A stretch of 64,000 nt of DNA from Lojkania enalia (Eukaryota; Ascomycota; Dothideomycetes; Pleosporales): contig ML986578.1 in NCBI GenBank assembly GCA_010094045.1, positions 124,001-188,000 on the forward strand, given 5' to 3'. Made by a program: the position numbers and the translations under genes. Positions 33,645-43,597 of this stretch are shown here, in pieces. The notes beneath the pieces are model-generated. The model made no database searches. It was not told the origin of the DNA and was given only the letters and a program-made list of their open reading frames with translations. How positions within the stretch are numbered: position 1 is the first letter of the stretch; each line of letters starts with the position of its first letter.

Positions 33645-34799
33645 TCAAAAGCCCGTCATAGTTCTAAGAGCCTCCAAAGCACCCACCAATTCCCGCCCCA
33701 CCGCAGCCCCAAACTCCCCCGCCACACCCGCTGGCACCACGAAGACGAACCTCACAATGACCCTGCCCTCATCTGGGATAACATATGTCCCCAATCCCTT
33801 CTCTTGCGCCGCAAGCTCGCATCCAAGCAACACTCTCACATTCGCGTTTCCTCCGCCTTGTGGAGCCCATTGGCTGTTCTTCCACCCATCCGCGCCGTAC
33901 GAATAGCAGATGGAGGTAGTAGCATCCTCCGCTAGGTATATTCCCTTCCCCATAGCCCGACCGTTCGACTGATAGCGTGTGCCAGACATGTTCCTCAGGC
34001 CTTGAGAGAGTATGAGAGGGAGGCGCGATGGATGCGTGCCATGGAAGACGGCGAGAGGAGCGCGGAATTTGCAGTGATATTTGAAGAGAAGCTCCTTGTT
34101 TGGTGGCTGCTGGGTGACGAGGAGGGGTATCACGCCCATGCTCTTTAAGATCGGGAAGGAGAGGGCGGTGTTGGAGGTCGGGGTTATGGAGGAGAGGTGT
34201 GCGAAAGGGGACTTAAGAAGCCAAGTGAGAAGCGTTCGATGATTGCTCTGGAGGGAGGTTGAGAGGATGGTAGATGAGAGGGTGGATGTAGAGGTGTTAC
34301 TTGACGTTGGTGTCGAGAAGGTTTTGTCGAGGCTGAAGGTTGAAAGGGCGGGAAGTGAGTTGACGATTCCTTTAATCTTGCCCTCGGCGAGGGGACAGTT
34401 GGGTAGAAGTTCGATGCTAGTAAAGCCGCGACTATACCCGTAGTCCAAGGAGCTGACGCACGTTAGGAGTAGGTCCACGACCACAGGATCAGTAACTAGA
34501 AGATTGGTGCCAGACGATAGCGTCGAACGACGCAGTATCATGGCACAAGTTGCCTGACATACTGAGTTGACGAGCTCATGGAGCGTTTTGGGATGTCGAG
34601 TAACGTGACATTTTTTAAGGAGCTTATGAGTTGGAGAAATTCGTGGTGGGGGTCCTGGGTTTGGTAGCTCGATGGTTGAAATCATAAGGCTCTCATCTAG
34701 AGTCTCCTTGAGTGGCCGCACTCTGACATTTATACCACTGTCCTCTTTGTGTCTCGAACTCTTTCTAGAAATGCCAGGGATGCTGATTCGGAGAGACAT
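33645..34799 (-). CDS. PARP catalytic-domain protein (mono-ADP-ribosyltransferase-like)
   Basis: A single exon of 384 residues from the ATG of MSLRISIPGISRK. The last 140 residues carry the PARP fold: LAVFHGTHPSRLPLILSQGL (HGT, nicotinamide-pocket histidine), GRAMGKGIYLAEDATTSICY (GIYLAE, the second conserved tyrosine) and YVIPDEGRVIVRFVFVV near the end. It resembles the PARP6/8/16-like branch and the fungal proteins in which such a domain precedes a ubiquitin-conjugating E2 domain. The canonical third catalytic Glu is not evident, as in mono-ADP-ribosylating members. No E2 domain follows; the frame stops directly after the PARP fold. Upstream, residues 70-240 contain helical segments typical of the lineage (LLTWLLKSPFAHLSSI). 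The likely reaction is mono-ADP-ribosylation of unknown targets, by family inference. Confidence 0.8.
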   Translation of the reverse strand: MSLRISIPGISRKSSRHKEDSGINVRVRPLKETLDESLMISTIELPNPGPPPRISPTHKLLKKCHVTRHPKTLHELVNSVCQATCAMILRRSTLSSGTNLLVTDPVVVDLLLTCVSSLDYGYSRGFTSIELLPNCPLAEGKIKGIVNSLPALSTFSLDKTFSTPTSSNTSTSTLSSTILSTSLQSNHRTLLTWLLKSPFAHLSSITPTSNTALSFPILKSMGVIPLLVTQQPPNKELLFKYHCKFRAPLAVFHGTHPSRLPLILSQGLRNMSGTRYQSNGRAMGKGIYLAEDATTSICYSYGADGWKNSQWAPQGGGNANVRVLLGCELAAQEKGLGTYVIPDEGRVIVRFVFVVPAGVAGEFGAAVGRELVGALEALRTMTGF

Positions 34800-36398
34800 G
34801 ATGTGAAGTTATGGTACGTCTGGGGAAGACCCTCTTGAGACCGAGGAGTTGCTGCTGTGTTACTGGGCTTTGTTGGGATTTCATACACCCTTTATCACTC
34901 GCTATATGAGGTTAAGTAATACGATGGAGATGAAAACCTTTTCACATTCATACGCCCCCGTTTTTGAATTTGAGGCGAAAATAGAGCAAATGATTGACTA
35001 GTAACTAGCGATGAGAATAATCGAGAGTACCAAAGTTGTCATAAAGTTTTGTTATGGAACCCCACTACTACTCAGCCTTCTCAAGAGCGCCAGGCAACCA
35101 AATGCGTCCCTCTTTTTCTTGGCCAAGGGCTCGCTTTCGGCTTCTGACCTGGCAAGTATTTCGCGAATACGAAGTCGATAGGCAGTGATCCGATAACTAT
35201 GCGCAAGTGCGCGATAGTATTGGCAGATGTTGAGTTAGAGAGTTCTGGTGGTGGGGAGACACGGGCCGACATGGTGTACCAATCAAATAGTATCGTGATT
35301 GACAGGCTGAAGTGACGCGAGGCTTATCTATCAAATGGGGTGTCTGTATAAGGAGAGGCAGAGATGAAGGCAGACTCCAGATGCTCAGCCGTGGCGCGAT
35401 CCGGAGGCTGTGCAGGTGAGACGTGATATCGATGTTTGACCTGAACTCCAGACTTTTATAAGATGTTGGGTTTATGCTAGGTTGTCTAAAACTAGCAAAT
35501 ATTATGAATGTCTTTAGCGTTCACCTAGGAGGTACACTTGGAATATGGATTAGTGCTAAGAAAAATTTCATGGGCTCTATCTGATCAAATGTGTCCAGAC
35601 TATGCCTTCCATATTACCGCTCAAAGTTATCCGTCCGTTCCCGATGCCCAAAACACCTTTGCTGCCTTGCCTTACAAATCATACTAATACAGGGGAATGA
35701 AAGCGCAACAATCACATCAAATCGACGGCTTTTTAAGGTATTAAACATGAAACCTCAAGGGTTTGCCCTTCCTATATTGGCTAACCTCTTTACTTTCAGA
35801 TGCCGGGTCGGTAGATCCGAAATATGCTAGGCGAGGAGGTTGCAAGTCGTTGGGAAATGCAATTAGGTACGGAATTGCTAAATATCAGGGCTGCCTGCTC
35901 GGGTATAAAGGTTGTAGGAAGAAAGTTAACACACCGCCCTTCACTCGCTTGTCTCCTCTAGACGTAGTAAAACCAGAATGCATGCTTTAATATGCTCCAG
36001 AAACAAAATCAAATGCTGTGATCTGAAATGTGATTTGCAAATATGTTACAGCGAATTTGTTGAGGACGTAGAGGCCGGAATGGGCTTTTGATGGCCCTGG
36101 AATGTGACTAGCTCGTTCGAAGTTGGAACACATTGGGCCAAAGAGAGGCGTATCCTATCAAGTCGGACCAAGCAGTACCGGGTCTCGGGAGGGAATCTTT
36201 AAGGGTAATAAACAGTTTAATAATCATTGGTGATAACATCCTGTCTCTTGACCCCAGAACCCCTTAAAACGCCATATAACCCGTGTATCAGTCTAGCGTA
36301 GTCGAAGAAGCTTGCTCAAAAAGTGATCCAAAGATAGTGTTATGGGGGCAAACAATCCGCGATAAATTGTATACACGTGAGGCTTCGAAACTACGGTT
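34800..36398. other. Intergenic region, one weak ORF
   Basis: This 1.6 kb holds the PARP gene promoter and the 3' flank of the coiled-coil gene. The only frame worth listing is at 35081-35272 (minus). Other frames look like chance. Confidence 0.4.
35081..35272 (-). CDS. Weak small ORF, 63 residues
   Basis: An ATG-initiated frame reads MSARVSPPPELSNSTSANTI and then IVIGSLPIDFVFAKYLPGQK. Its middle is plausibly folded and a TATAA-like sequence lies upstream (near 35345 on the minus strand). There is no homology I recognise, no splice partner and no signal peptide. It may be chance. Confidence 0.2.
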   Translation of the reverse strand: MSARVSPPPELSNSTSANTIAHLRIVIGSLPIDFVFAKYLPGQKPKASPWPRKRGTHLVAWRS

Positions 36399-38996
36399 TC
36401 AGAAAATCCCTCGGCTTGCTTGACTTGCCCTGCTTGGTGAGGTTCGGCTCTTCTCGTCTTCTTCTGGGACGTCGCTGAGTCTCGTGGGATGATGATGTCT
36501 CATTCCCGTCCATTCGTTTCCGTAACCTTCCCCGCTGTAATCAGGGCTTTGTTGGTAACCAGGGCCAGCACTGGATGTTGTCACATAGCTGCTCGGTCCA
36601 GCAACGGCGGTGCCATAATGCTGCAAATGTTCAAGCTCGCGGCGGCGATCTTCTTCAACATTATACTCATCTGAATCGCGTTGGCGAAGCTCCCGAAAAG
36701 GGACACGGCGACCATGTTGGTCAAGGATATAGTTACCGTAGTCGTCAAGGGCATACTCCTCATCACCTTCTGTAGTTACATCGTCATGTGAAGTGCCTAC
36801 GTACGATCTCTCATCTTCTGGAATGCTCGTGGCAACACTTGCGGCCGTGTCCCGGTGAAGATACGCTTCGGGCTGCTGATAGAATGCCTCAGGGCGAGAT
36901 GTAGTTGTTTGCGCAGATGATTGCTGAGTGTCTGCAGCACGGTGTTGTGGATTTAATGGTGCTGGCATTCCTGATTGACCCGAAGTTTGAGAGAGCCCTG
37001 CAACAGCTGCAGCTGAGAAAGCCCCTGTTGGCACATATGTTCCTTGGGACAGGGTAGGCACGTCAGGCTCATGGCGAAGCGCGGTCGTTTGCCGGCTGCC
37101 TTGGACGTAAGGGTCTGTGTCAGTAGGTGATTGTCCTTCCTCATAGGAATAATGTTGTTCGAGTTCATGGCTGCTGCTAGGCCCTGTTCCGTAGACATCG
37201 TCCCCAGTATGCGGACGATGAGGCACGCTCCCATGTCTACCCAGACCCTGAGGCATTGGAACAACCTGAACACCGCCAACGAGAGTGGGTTGTCCTTCCC
37301 GCAGAGCAAATGTGCGATCACGTTCTTCCTGTTCACGCCGGCCCAGTTCTTCCCAAGCCCGACGGGCCTCTTCCTTCGATATCTGCAACTCTCGCTTCAT
37401 CTCAACTACTGCTCGTTCAGCATTCTTTTTCTCTGTTGCCATACGTTCCATGTTGGCTACAGCATCGGCACGTGCTTCTCGTTCCACTCTTAAGGCATGT
37501 TCTAGTTGTGCCTCCCGCTCCTGTGCTCGTTCCTGCTCCTGGCGGTGTTCATAAAACCATCTCTGGAATTTACGCTCTGAGGATGCACGAAGTCGCTGGA
37601 GCTCCACAACAGCATGGAACAGATTTGCCCCGGCAGCTGATAGATCAGTTATCTGGCGTGACATTTGCTGGGAAAGTGTGTCTCGGCGAATCTCGTCTGT
37701 GTTCTGCTCTAGACGTCGAATCCAGTATGACGTAAGACCCTCCCAATGGGATGAAAGGGTTTCCCAGCGCTCGAAGGCGTGTGGAAAGGTCGACGTAGTC
37801 GATTGACGCGGTTGAGGTCCAGAAGGTCCAGCTGCTGCTGGTTGTGTTGGTGGTGGGGGTGGTGGAGGAGCTACTCCTGGGCCTGGTCGACTTTGTGACG
37901 GACCTGTAGGTGCAGATGGGTGTCTCGAGTGCTGCGTGGGAGGCGGTCTTCGAGACTCACTGGTCGAAGCAGGTGCTGGTTGATATGCTGGAGCAGTCCG
38001 GGGGTGCTGCTGTGACTGCGAGGTTGCCCGCGGCCGGCCATACTGTGTGCTTGACGGGTCCAGGATCTGGCTTGGGATGGGTTGATTTCCTGGGCCAGCC
38101 GATGCCGGTACCACGCGCTCCAGTTGCCTTGCGGTACCTCCTCCAGTAGGAGGATATGTAGCATAGGATGTGTCACCCGGCCTCGAGGGAGGGTTCTGGG
38201 CTTGTCTCTGATTTCCTGCATCTGTCGTTGCAAGGGCGCCAGCAACGCCAGCAGCTTGGACTCTTCTTTCGGCACTTTGTCTACGCTGCTCCTCTTCTGC
38301 CTTCCGTTGCTGCTCAGCGGCGCGCGCAGCATCTGCCTCGGTCTGACGGCGGGCCTCGCGCTCACGCCGCTGATTCATGATCATTTGGGGCGTTCGAATA
38401 CCGGAGCGGTCAGTTGGCGGGACAGGCACGGGCCCGGTTGTTGTGCGCGCCCCGCCATTGGCGGCGCGGCCAGTCCCGCCGCCTGTAAGATCTGACATGG
38501 ACGCGTTCTCCTCAGCAAGGTCGGGCGTAAAGGGGTACGGAGTGCGGATGGCTTCTTCGAGGACGAAGCGGATGGCGGACGCGGTCCGGCGAGAAATGCG
38601 GAGAGCGGGATGGGGCGCAAAAAGCTCTGGGTCTCGCGACAGGTGACCTGCGCGCGGGGGGCGAGTCGAGGGATCGTTCAATTGAGCGTGATCGGCGAAG
38701 CGTACGTTGCGCTGATGCTGTGGTGCGAGTTGCGCCGAATCAATGGATGTCGGCCTCGCCCGTCGACGAGGATCGTCGAAATTCGGTGTGCGCCGTAAGC
38801 TGTGCGCCGCGCTGCCTGAGGAGCTTGATGCCCGTGAGTAGTTGTGCTGTGCCCGGTAGAATTCCGCAGCCTGCTGCTGGCGTTGCTGCAAAGAGGTCGT
38901 GTACGGTTCGTGAACGTGTCGGTCGTGGGTATCGTCAGTCGCAGGTGCAGACGTGGGCAACAGATTGCTGAGCGATGGCGGGCCCGAGGACGTCAA
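36399..38996 (-). CDS. Large Ser/Gln-rich fungal protein with central coiled coil; start codon unclear
   Basis: An 865-codon frame. The N-terminal part is low in complexity (SLQQRQQQAAEFYRAQ) and contains a conserved-looking block (HPALRISRRTASAIRFVLEE, then RTPYPFTPDLAEENASMSDL). A helical domain at about residues 400-480 (FERWETLSSHWEGLTSYWIR) leads into a long coiled coil at about 480-580 rich in Glu, Arg and Ala. The C-terminal third is disordered and acidic. The frame has no ATG at its 5' end: it begins at a TTG whose context is CATTGACG, and the next in-frame methionine is about 168 residues in. An upstream non-coding exon, a non-AUG start, or a one-base insertion or assembly error (ATTG for ATG) are all possible. 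I believe it is conserved in ascomycetes but have no function for it. Confidence 0.75.
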   Translation of the reverse strand: MTSSGPPSLSNLLPTSAPATDDTHDRHVHEPYTTSLQQRQQQAAEFYRAQHNYSRASSSSGSAAHSLRRTPNFDDPRRRARPTSIDSAQLAPQHQRNVRFADHAQLNDPSTRPPRAGHLSRDPELFAPHPALRISRRTASAIRFVLEEAIRTPYPFTPDLAEENASMSDLTGGGTGRAANGGARTTTGPVPVPPTDRSGIRTPQMIMNQRREREARRQTEADAARAAEQQRKAEEEQRRQSAERRVQAAGVAGALATTDAGNQRQAQNPPSRPGDTSYATYPPTGGGTARQLERVVPASAGPGNQPIPSQILDPSSTQYGRPRATSQSQQHPRTAPAYQPAPASTSESRRPPPTQHSRHPSAPTGPSQSRPGPGVAPPPPPPPTQPAAAGPSGPQPRQSTTSTFPHAFERWETLSSHWEGLTSYWIRRLEQNTDEIRRDTLSQQMSRQITDLSAAGANLFHAVVELQRLRASSERKFQRWFYEHRQEQERAQEREAQLEHALRVEREARADAVANMERMATEKKNAERAVVEMKRELQISKEEARRAWEELGRREQEERDRTFALREGQPTLVGGVQVVPMPQGLGRHGSVPHRPHTGDDVYGTGPSSSHELEQHYSYEEGQSPTDTDPYVQGSRQTTALRHEPDVPTLSQGTYVPTGAFSAAAVAGLSQTSGQSGMPAPLNPQHRAADTQQSSAQTTTSRPEAFYQQPEAYLHRDTAASVATSIPEDERSYVGTSHDDVTTEGDEEYALDDYGNYILDQHGRRVPFRELRQRDSDEYNVEEDRRRELEHLQHYGTAVAGPSSYVTTSSAGPGYQQSPDYSGEGYGNEWTGMRHHHPTRLSDVPEEDEKSRTSPSRASQASRGIF

Positions 38997-40521
38997 TGCG
39001 ACTCCCGCGCCGGGCCCGGGTATCTGCTACGAGGGCGCAATTGAGCCCACCAGAGACGGTCGGGAGTCGCCCGCGGTCGCGACCGGGAGGAGAGGATGAA
39101 AGTGAGGGTGAGGGTGAGGTTGGTGGTGGGTGAGTGCGGGCGGCGCGCCGTGGAGCCAGCCTAGCGGGATGGCTCGAGAAATGTTGCAATGCCTGGTGTA
39201 TACACAGTCAGATGGTGGAGAGCATGGCAGGGGCGTGCTGGACCATAGTGATGGCGCTCAGAAGATGCTGTGATGTTCAAAGGTGGTTGGGGAGAGGTTG
39301 GGTGCGACTGGATATTCGGGGGCTGGGAAAACAACCACCACTCACGCCAGCAGAGAGCTCCGCAAGGTGCAGGCCAGTCATGCCTCGCTGAATGCCCTCA
39401 GAAAGAAGCTGTCTGAGCGTCGTCTGCGCTCGTGGGAGTGCGCAATTCGCCCGCGTCACTACCCACCGACTGGTGTTGTTGTGTGTTGGCGCGAGGCGCG
39501 AGACGTCACCTTTGCCTCTGGCCACGGCCTCCAGCCACGGCGGGCGGCTGTGCGAGCGTCGTTGGAGGACAATGGCAAGCAAGAGACGAAGGCAAATGCA
39601 ATTGACAGGCGCAGGACATGCTAACTCGCGCTCAGCGACGTGCGTTGCCGTGGGTTTCTCTGGCGTCGGCCCCAACTTGGGGAGGCTCGCGGATTGCCCG
39701 GCAAGCTGTGAGCTCCGCCGATGGTCGAAATTCAAGTGTGCGGCGATGTGTGCCCCCTGCGAGAATGACCAAAGGCCGGACGATGCACGCAATTGAGTCC
39801 CCGGCGAGGCAGTCGAGAGCGGTGAAGGGAGGGAGTGGTCGACAGCCTTCTTTCAACCCTCATTTTCGCGCTGCCAGCTCATACTGCATGAATCCATGTC
39901 GTAATTTATTAGCCGACCCCAATCCAGGGAATTCCACGGCGGAGGCGTCACCGGCAGACGCCATCTCGAGCAAGGCAGACAACAAGACCATGAGGACGAG
40001 AAGCAGCTGTTTGGAGAAACATATCCAGAGTTACAGAGGATGTCGAGCCTCGCGGAGACTCGAACCAAGGACGCTCGAAATGCCCTTGTTACTCATCGTT
40101 GAGACACCTCTCGTCGCCCTGGTCTTTGCAGCGTCATTGCAGGGCAGCCCGCCAATCACATCTCATATCGCACACTTGCCTCCAGCCCGGCTCGACACCA
40201 TACAAATTTCGCGCCCGCACAACGCCGTGACTCGTCCTCGTAGTCCTGCACCTCTAAGTGAATATCCACTACCATGGGTTCGTCCTTATAGGCAATACAG
40301 CATCATTACAATAATCGAGGGATTACCCATTGTCCAATCCGAAGGTGCGGATTCACAACATATAAACAAAATCATGGACGTGCCAGTATAAGTCACAAGT
40401 ACACAGACTATAGTAAGGCAAGTTCTCTATTGAGCCAACAGCAAATCAAAATCAATACATGAACACACATGAAAACCCGTTTTAGTCACCACCACCGCTT
40501 TCGCAAGTCACCATCCTCTGC
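38997..40521. other. Intergenic region between the coiled-coil gene and chitinase
   Basis: About 39000-39330 reads on the minus strand as a C/T-rich 5' leader of the coiled-coil gene. It contains a short upstream ORF starting MVQHAPAMLSTI. The long plus-strand frame at 39618-40391 is Arg/Ser/Pro-rich without domains and is judged a chance frame. Confidence 0.45.
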
Positions 40522-43500
40522 TTACAAGGCAAGCAAACCGGCCGCAATGACTGCAACAGCGCTCATGCCAAAACTGAATCGGCTGGCAGCACCCTCGAAC
40601 TCAATAGGCGTATACGTCCCGTAAGGAACGGATCCAGTACCTGTTGTTGAGCCGGTCGGGGCATACACATGCGTGCTATTGACTGGAGTATATGGAGCAT
40701 AAGGAGCAGGGGTCTCCGAAGCCGGAACGGGAACCTTGGTCAGGGTGACATATTGGTAGACGGTGCTAGTGGCAGTCTCAGTCTCAGTTTCAGGCTTCTC
40801 CGGCTTGCCGAACTCTGGGTACTCCTCTTCGGGCTTCGGGCATCCAGGACCAGAGCACGATGGTGTCTCTGATGGAGCAGGGTAATAGGCACCTGGTGTA
40901 GACTCCGGAGGAGAGGGAACGTATCCCTCGCCAGCTGGCTTGGTGGGGTAAGCATAGACCGTCTTCGTCACTGGTAGTGTCAAGGTGACGGTTGTGGGCT
41001 TAGCAGCACAAACATGGCAGACCGTTACAGTAGTGTACCAGCCCTCAGGAACATCGTGAGATTTCGGAGTAGCCTCAGGATAGACAGTCGTCGTGATGGT
41101 AGTCTCCTTGGTTGTGTAACCAGTTGAGCAGATGTCAACGTAGGTAGCTTGGACAATGTTAGCGCAATACAAAGAAACAAATAAATCAGACATACTGGTG
41201 TAGATAGTCTTCGTGCCAGAGGAATGAGAGTACACAGGGTAGTCCGGCTTAGCGGTAGTGCTCGGGCCGGTTGGGTAGACAGGGTTGCCCGAACTGCTGG
41301 CCTTGGAAGTCGAGCAGGGCTTAGACGAAGGCCCAGTAGGGTAGACAAAAGTCGACTCCGAGGATAAGGATGAAGATGGGTAAACGGGGTACCCGGTCGA
41401 TGACTCGGTGCACGATGTAGAAGAGTTGTGGTATCCACCAGTTGGGTAAGGGGCGCCAGTGGTTGGATATGCTGAGCTGCCACCTGTGGGATAGACGACG
41501 CTGGATGAGGTGCTGGTGGTGCACGGAGTGCTAGTGTTGCCAGAAGGATAAACATAGCTGGAAGACGAGGTACCGGTGGGATAGATAGTCGAATTTCCAG
41601 TTGGATATACGTGCGAACTCGTCGCGCTCGTACTAGGGATGCTCGAGGTGGCGTTTCCGGTTGGGTACAGATGAGAGCTCGTCGCGCTGGAAGTAGGAAT
41701 GCTCGAGGTGGCGTTTCCGGTTGGGTACAGATGAGAGCTCGTCGCGCTTGAAGTAGGAATGCTCGAGGTGGCGTTTCCGCTAGGGTACACGGTGCTTGAA
41801 AGGGAGCTGCTCGAGGCAACTGAGGATGAACTAGATGCTGACGCAGAGTATGATGTCGACACTGAAGATGAGCTCAAAGCAGATGAGACTGAAGAGCTGG
41901 AGCTAGCAGCAGAGGCTGTAGTGCTTGAAGCGGAAGAGCTGGTGGTGCTTGAACTGTCACATTTTCCGAAAAGGGGGTTGCAGCCAGTTCCACAGTAGTC
42001 TGAATCGCCTCCACAGAATCCCCACTGCGAGCAGCATTCGCCCATATGGTAACCAATGCAAGTGTAGCCGGTCTCGCCACCGCAGCTGCCATCAGGGGAG
42101 GTAGCTGTTGAGGAAGCGGTAGGGGCACTTGAGGTAGTTGATGCAGACGTAGAAGAAGCAACGGAAGAAGTGGTGCTTGAGCCGTCGCATTTTCCGAAAA
42201 GAGGGTTGCAGCCAGTTCCACAGTAGTCCGAGTCGCCTCCGCAGTATCCCCACTGCGAGCAGCATTCACCTAGATGGTAGCCAATGCAAGTGTAGCCGGT
42301 CTCGCCACCACAGCTTCCGTCGGGGCTAGTAGCAGTGGGGGAAACGGTAGGAGCGCTTGATGTGCTCGATGCGGACGTAGAGGAAGCAACGGAAGACGTG
42401 GAACTGGCGCAAGCCTCGCTAATTTCCTTGCCAGAGAGGATGTCCTTGATCCAGGTAGAGTAGCCCTTCTCGCAAATTTGGTTCCTGTACGAGACTGTGG
42501 CTTCCCAAAGCATGACACCACCAAAGATGTCAGAGTGCTTCTGGCCATAGTAAGAGATCAACTGGTTTGCTTCTATAGGGGTGAGGTACGAATCAGTGTC
42601 ATAGGGGGCACCATCAGTCCCAGCAGGTAATCCGAGATACATCTTGACACCAGGATTGGCAGAGTTGGACTTAAGCCAAGCAACCCAGTCATCAAAAGTA
42701 AAGTCGGTCGAGCCGGCAGATAGTCCGTTTATACCAGCACGGCTGGAGCATGTAGGAGTGTTGTAGAATTGAACGAAGACAAAATCGAAGGCAGAAGTAG
42801 CAATCGCATCAGCAAGACCTGGAAGCTGTTAGTAGTGAAGATTCACATTTGAGCACGGGAAACTAACGAGCATCTGGAATGACACATTGGGGAGCACCCG
42901 AGATATAGTACGTGGAAGGACCAGTGGGGAAAAGGACGTCCTTCAAATGGGATACGAATGCACCGTAGTTAGCGTACTGGTATCCATCGAATGGAGCAGG
43001 AGAGACAAAGCTCTCAATGTCCAGATCGAAACCATCAACAGAAGCATCCCCAAAGGGTCGAGGCTTTCCAGCGTCAACCCACTCCGAGGTCTGAGGACCG
43101 AAGGCTCCCCAGAGGAACTCTGCAAAGTACTCGGCAATTTCTGAGGTTTCCAGATAGTAGTCGGTAGGCCATCCCCCGCCAACAGACAACAGAACCTTCT
43201 TGCCAGCGGCTTGACATTCCTTAATGCCAGGGCCGATGCTAGGGCAATTTGATCGCAGACCACTGTTGGTTCCATCCGCATACTGGTACATTTCTTCACC
43301 GCAAGCATTGGCTGTAGATATTCTTAGCATAAAGTTGGTAAGCCCTAAAAGTGTAGTTTAACACATACCAAAGTTAGTTGCTGGGAATTCTCCGACGTTC
43401 TTGGGGAACTGGTTGACAAAGGCAAGATTGACAATATCAACGCTTGGGTCTGCGCATAGTGTTGACAGGTCTATCTGAGAATAGCCTTGACCCCAGTAGA

Positions 43501-43597
43501 CTGCGACGTTCTTCGATGAAGAGGCATCGAATGCGAACGCAGTTGTGGCGAGAAGTCCAGCTGCTAGGGCGGCAGCACGCGCTGTCTTGGAAGGCAT
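40522..43597 (-). CDS. GPI-anchored class III (GH18) chitinase with two CBM18 chitin-binding domains
   Basis: Four exons on the minus strand, 43597-43369, 43311-42868, 42818-41196 and 41147-40522, give 973 residues. A signal peptide (ALAAGLLATTAFA) precedes NVAVYWGQGYSQIDLSTLC. The GH18 signature DGFDLDIE is at residues 169-176, with the catalytic Glu at 176; the barrel motif VLLSVGGGWP is also present. Two hevein-like CBM18 modules follow at about 391-435 and 467-511 (DGSCGGETGYTCIGYH, ECCSQWGYCGGDSDYCGTGC). A long Ser/Thr-rich stalk with tandem repeats and a hydrophobic C-terminus (FGMSAVAVIAAGLLAL) fit a GPI-anchored wall protein. It would cleave chitin for wall remodelling or autolysis. 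The third intron (41148-41195) is 48 bp and phase-neutral; removing it restores the expected TIYTTYVDICSTGY. Confidence 0.93.
41581..41780 (-). repeat. 60-bp tandem repeats in chitinase stalk
   Basis: Blocks 41641-41700 and 41701-41760 are nearly identical 60 bp copies, flanked by a diverged copy (41581-41640) and a partial one (from 41761). Each encodes a 20-residue Ser/Thr-rich unit built on YPTGNATSS. Such repeats commonly vary in number between strains. Confidence 0.9.

Noticed and set aside
40041..40115. tRNA-like B-box on the minus strand (GGTTCGAGTCT)
   Set aside because: The T-stem does not pair over five bases, no A-box with GG in the D-loop is present, and no acceptor stem closes.
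39618..40391. 257-codon plus-strand ORF
   Set aside because: Arg/Ser/Pro-rich without domains or structured segments, and it lies between two divergent or adjacent gene flanks in G+C-rich DNA where long chance frames are common.
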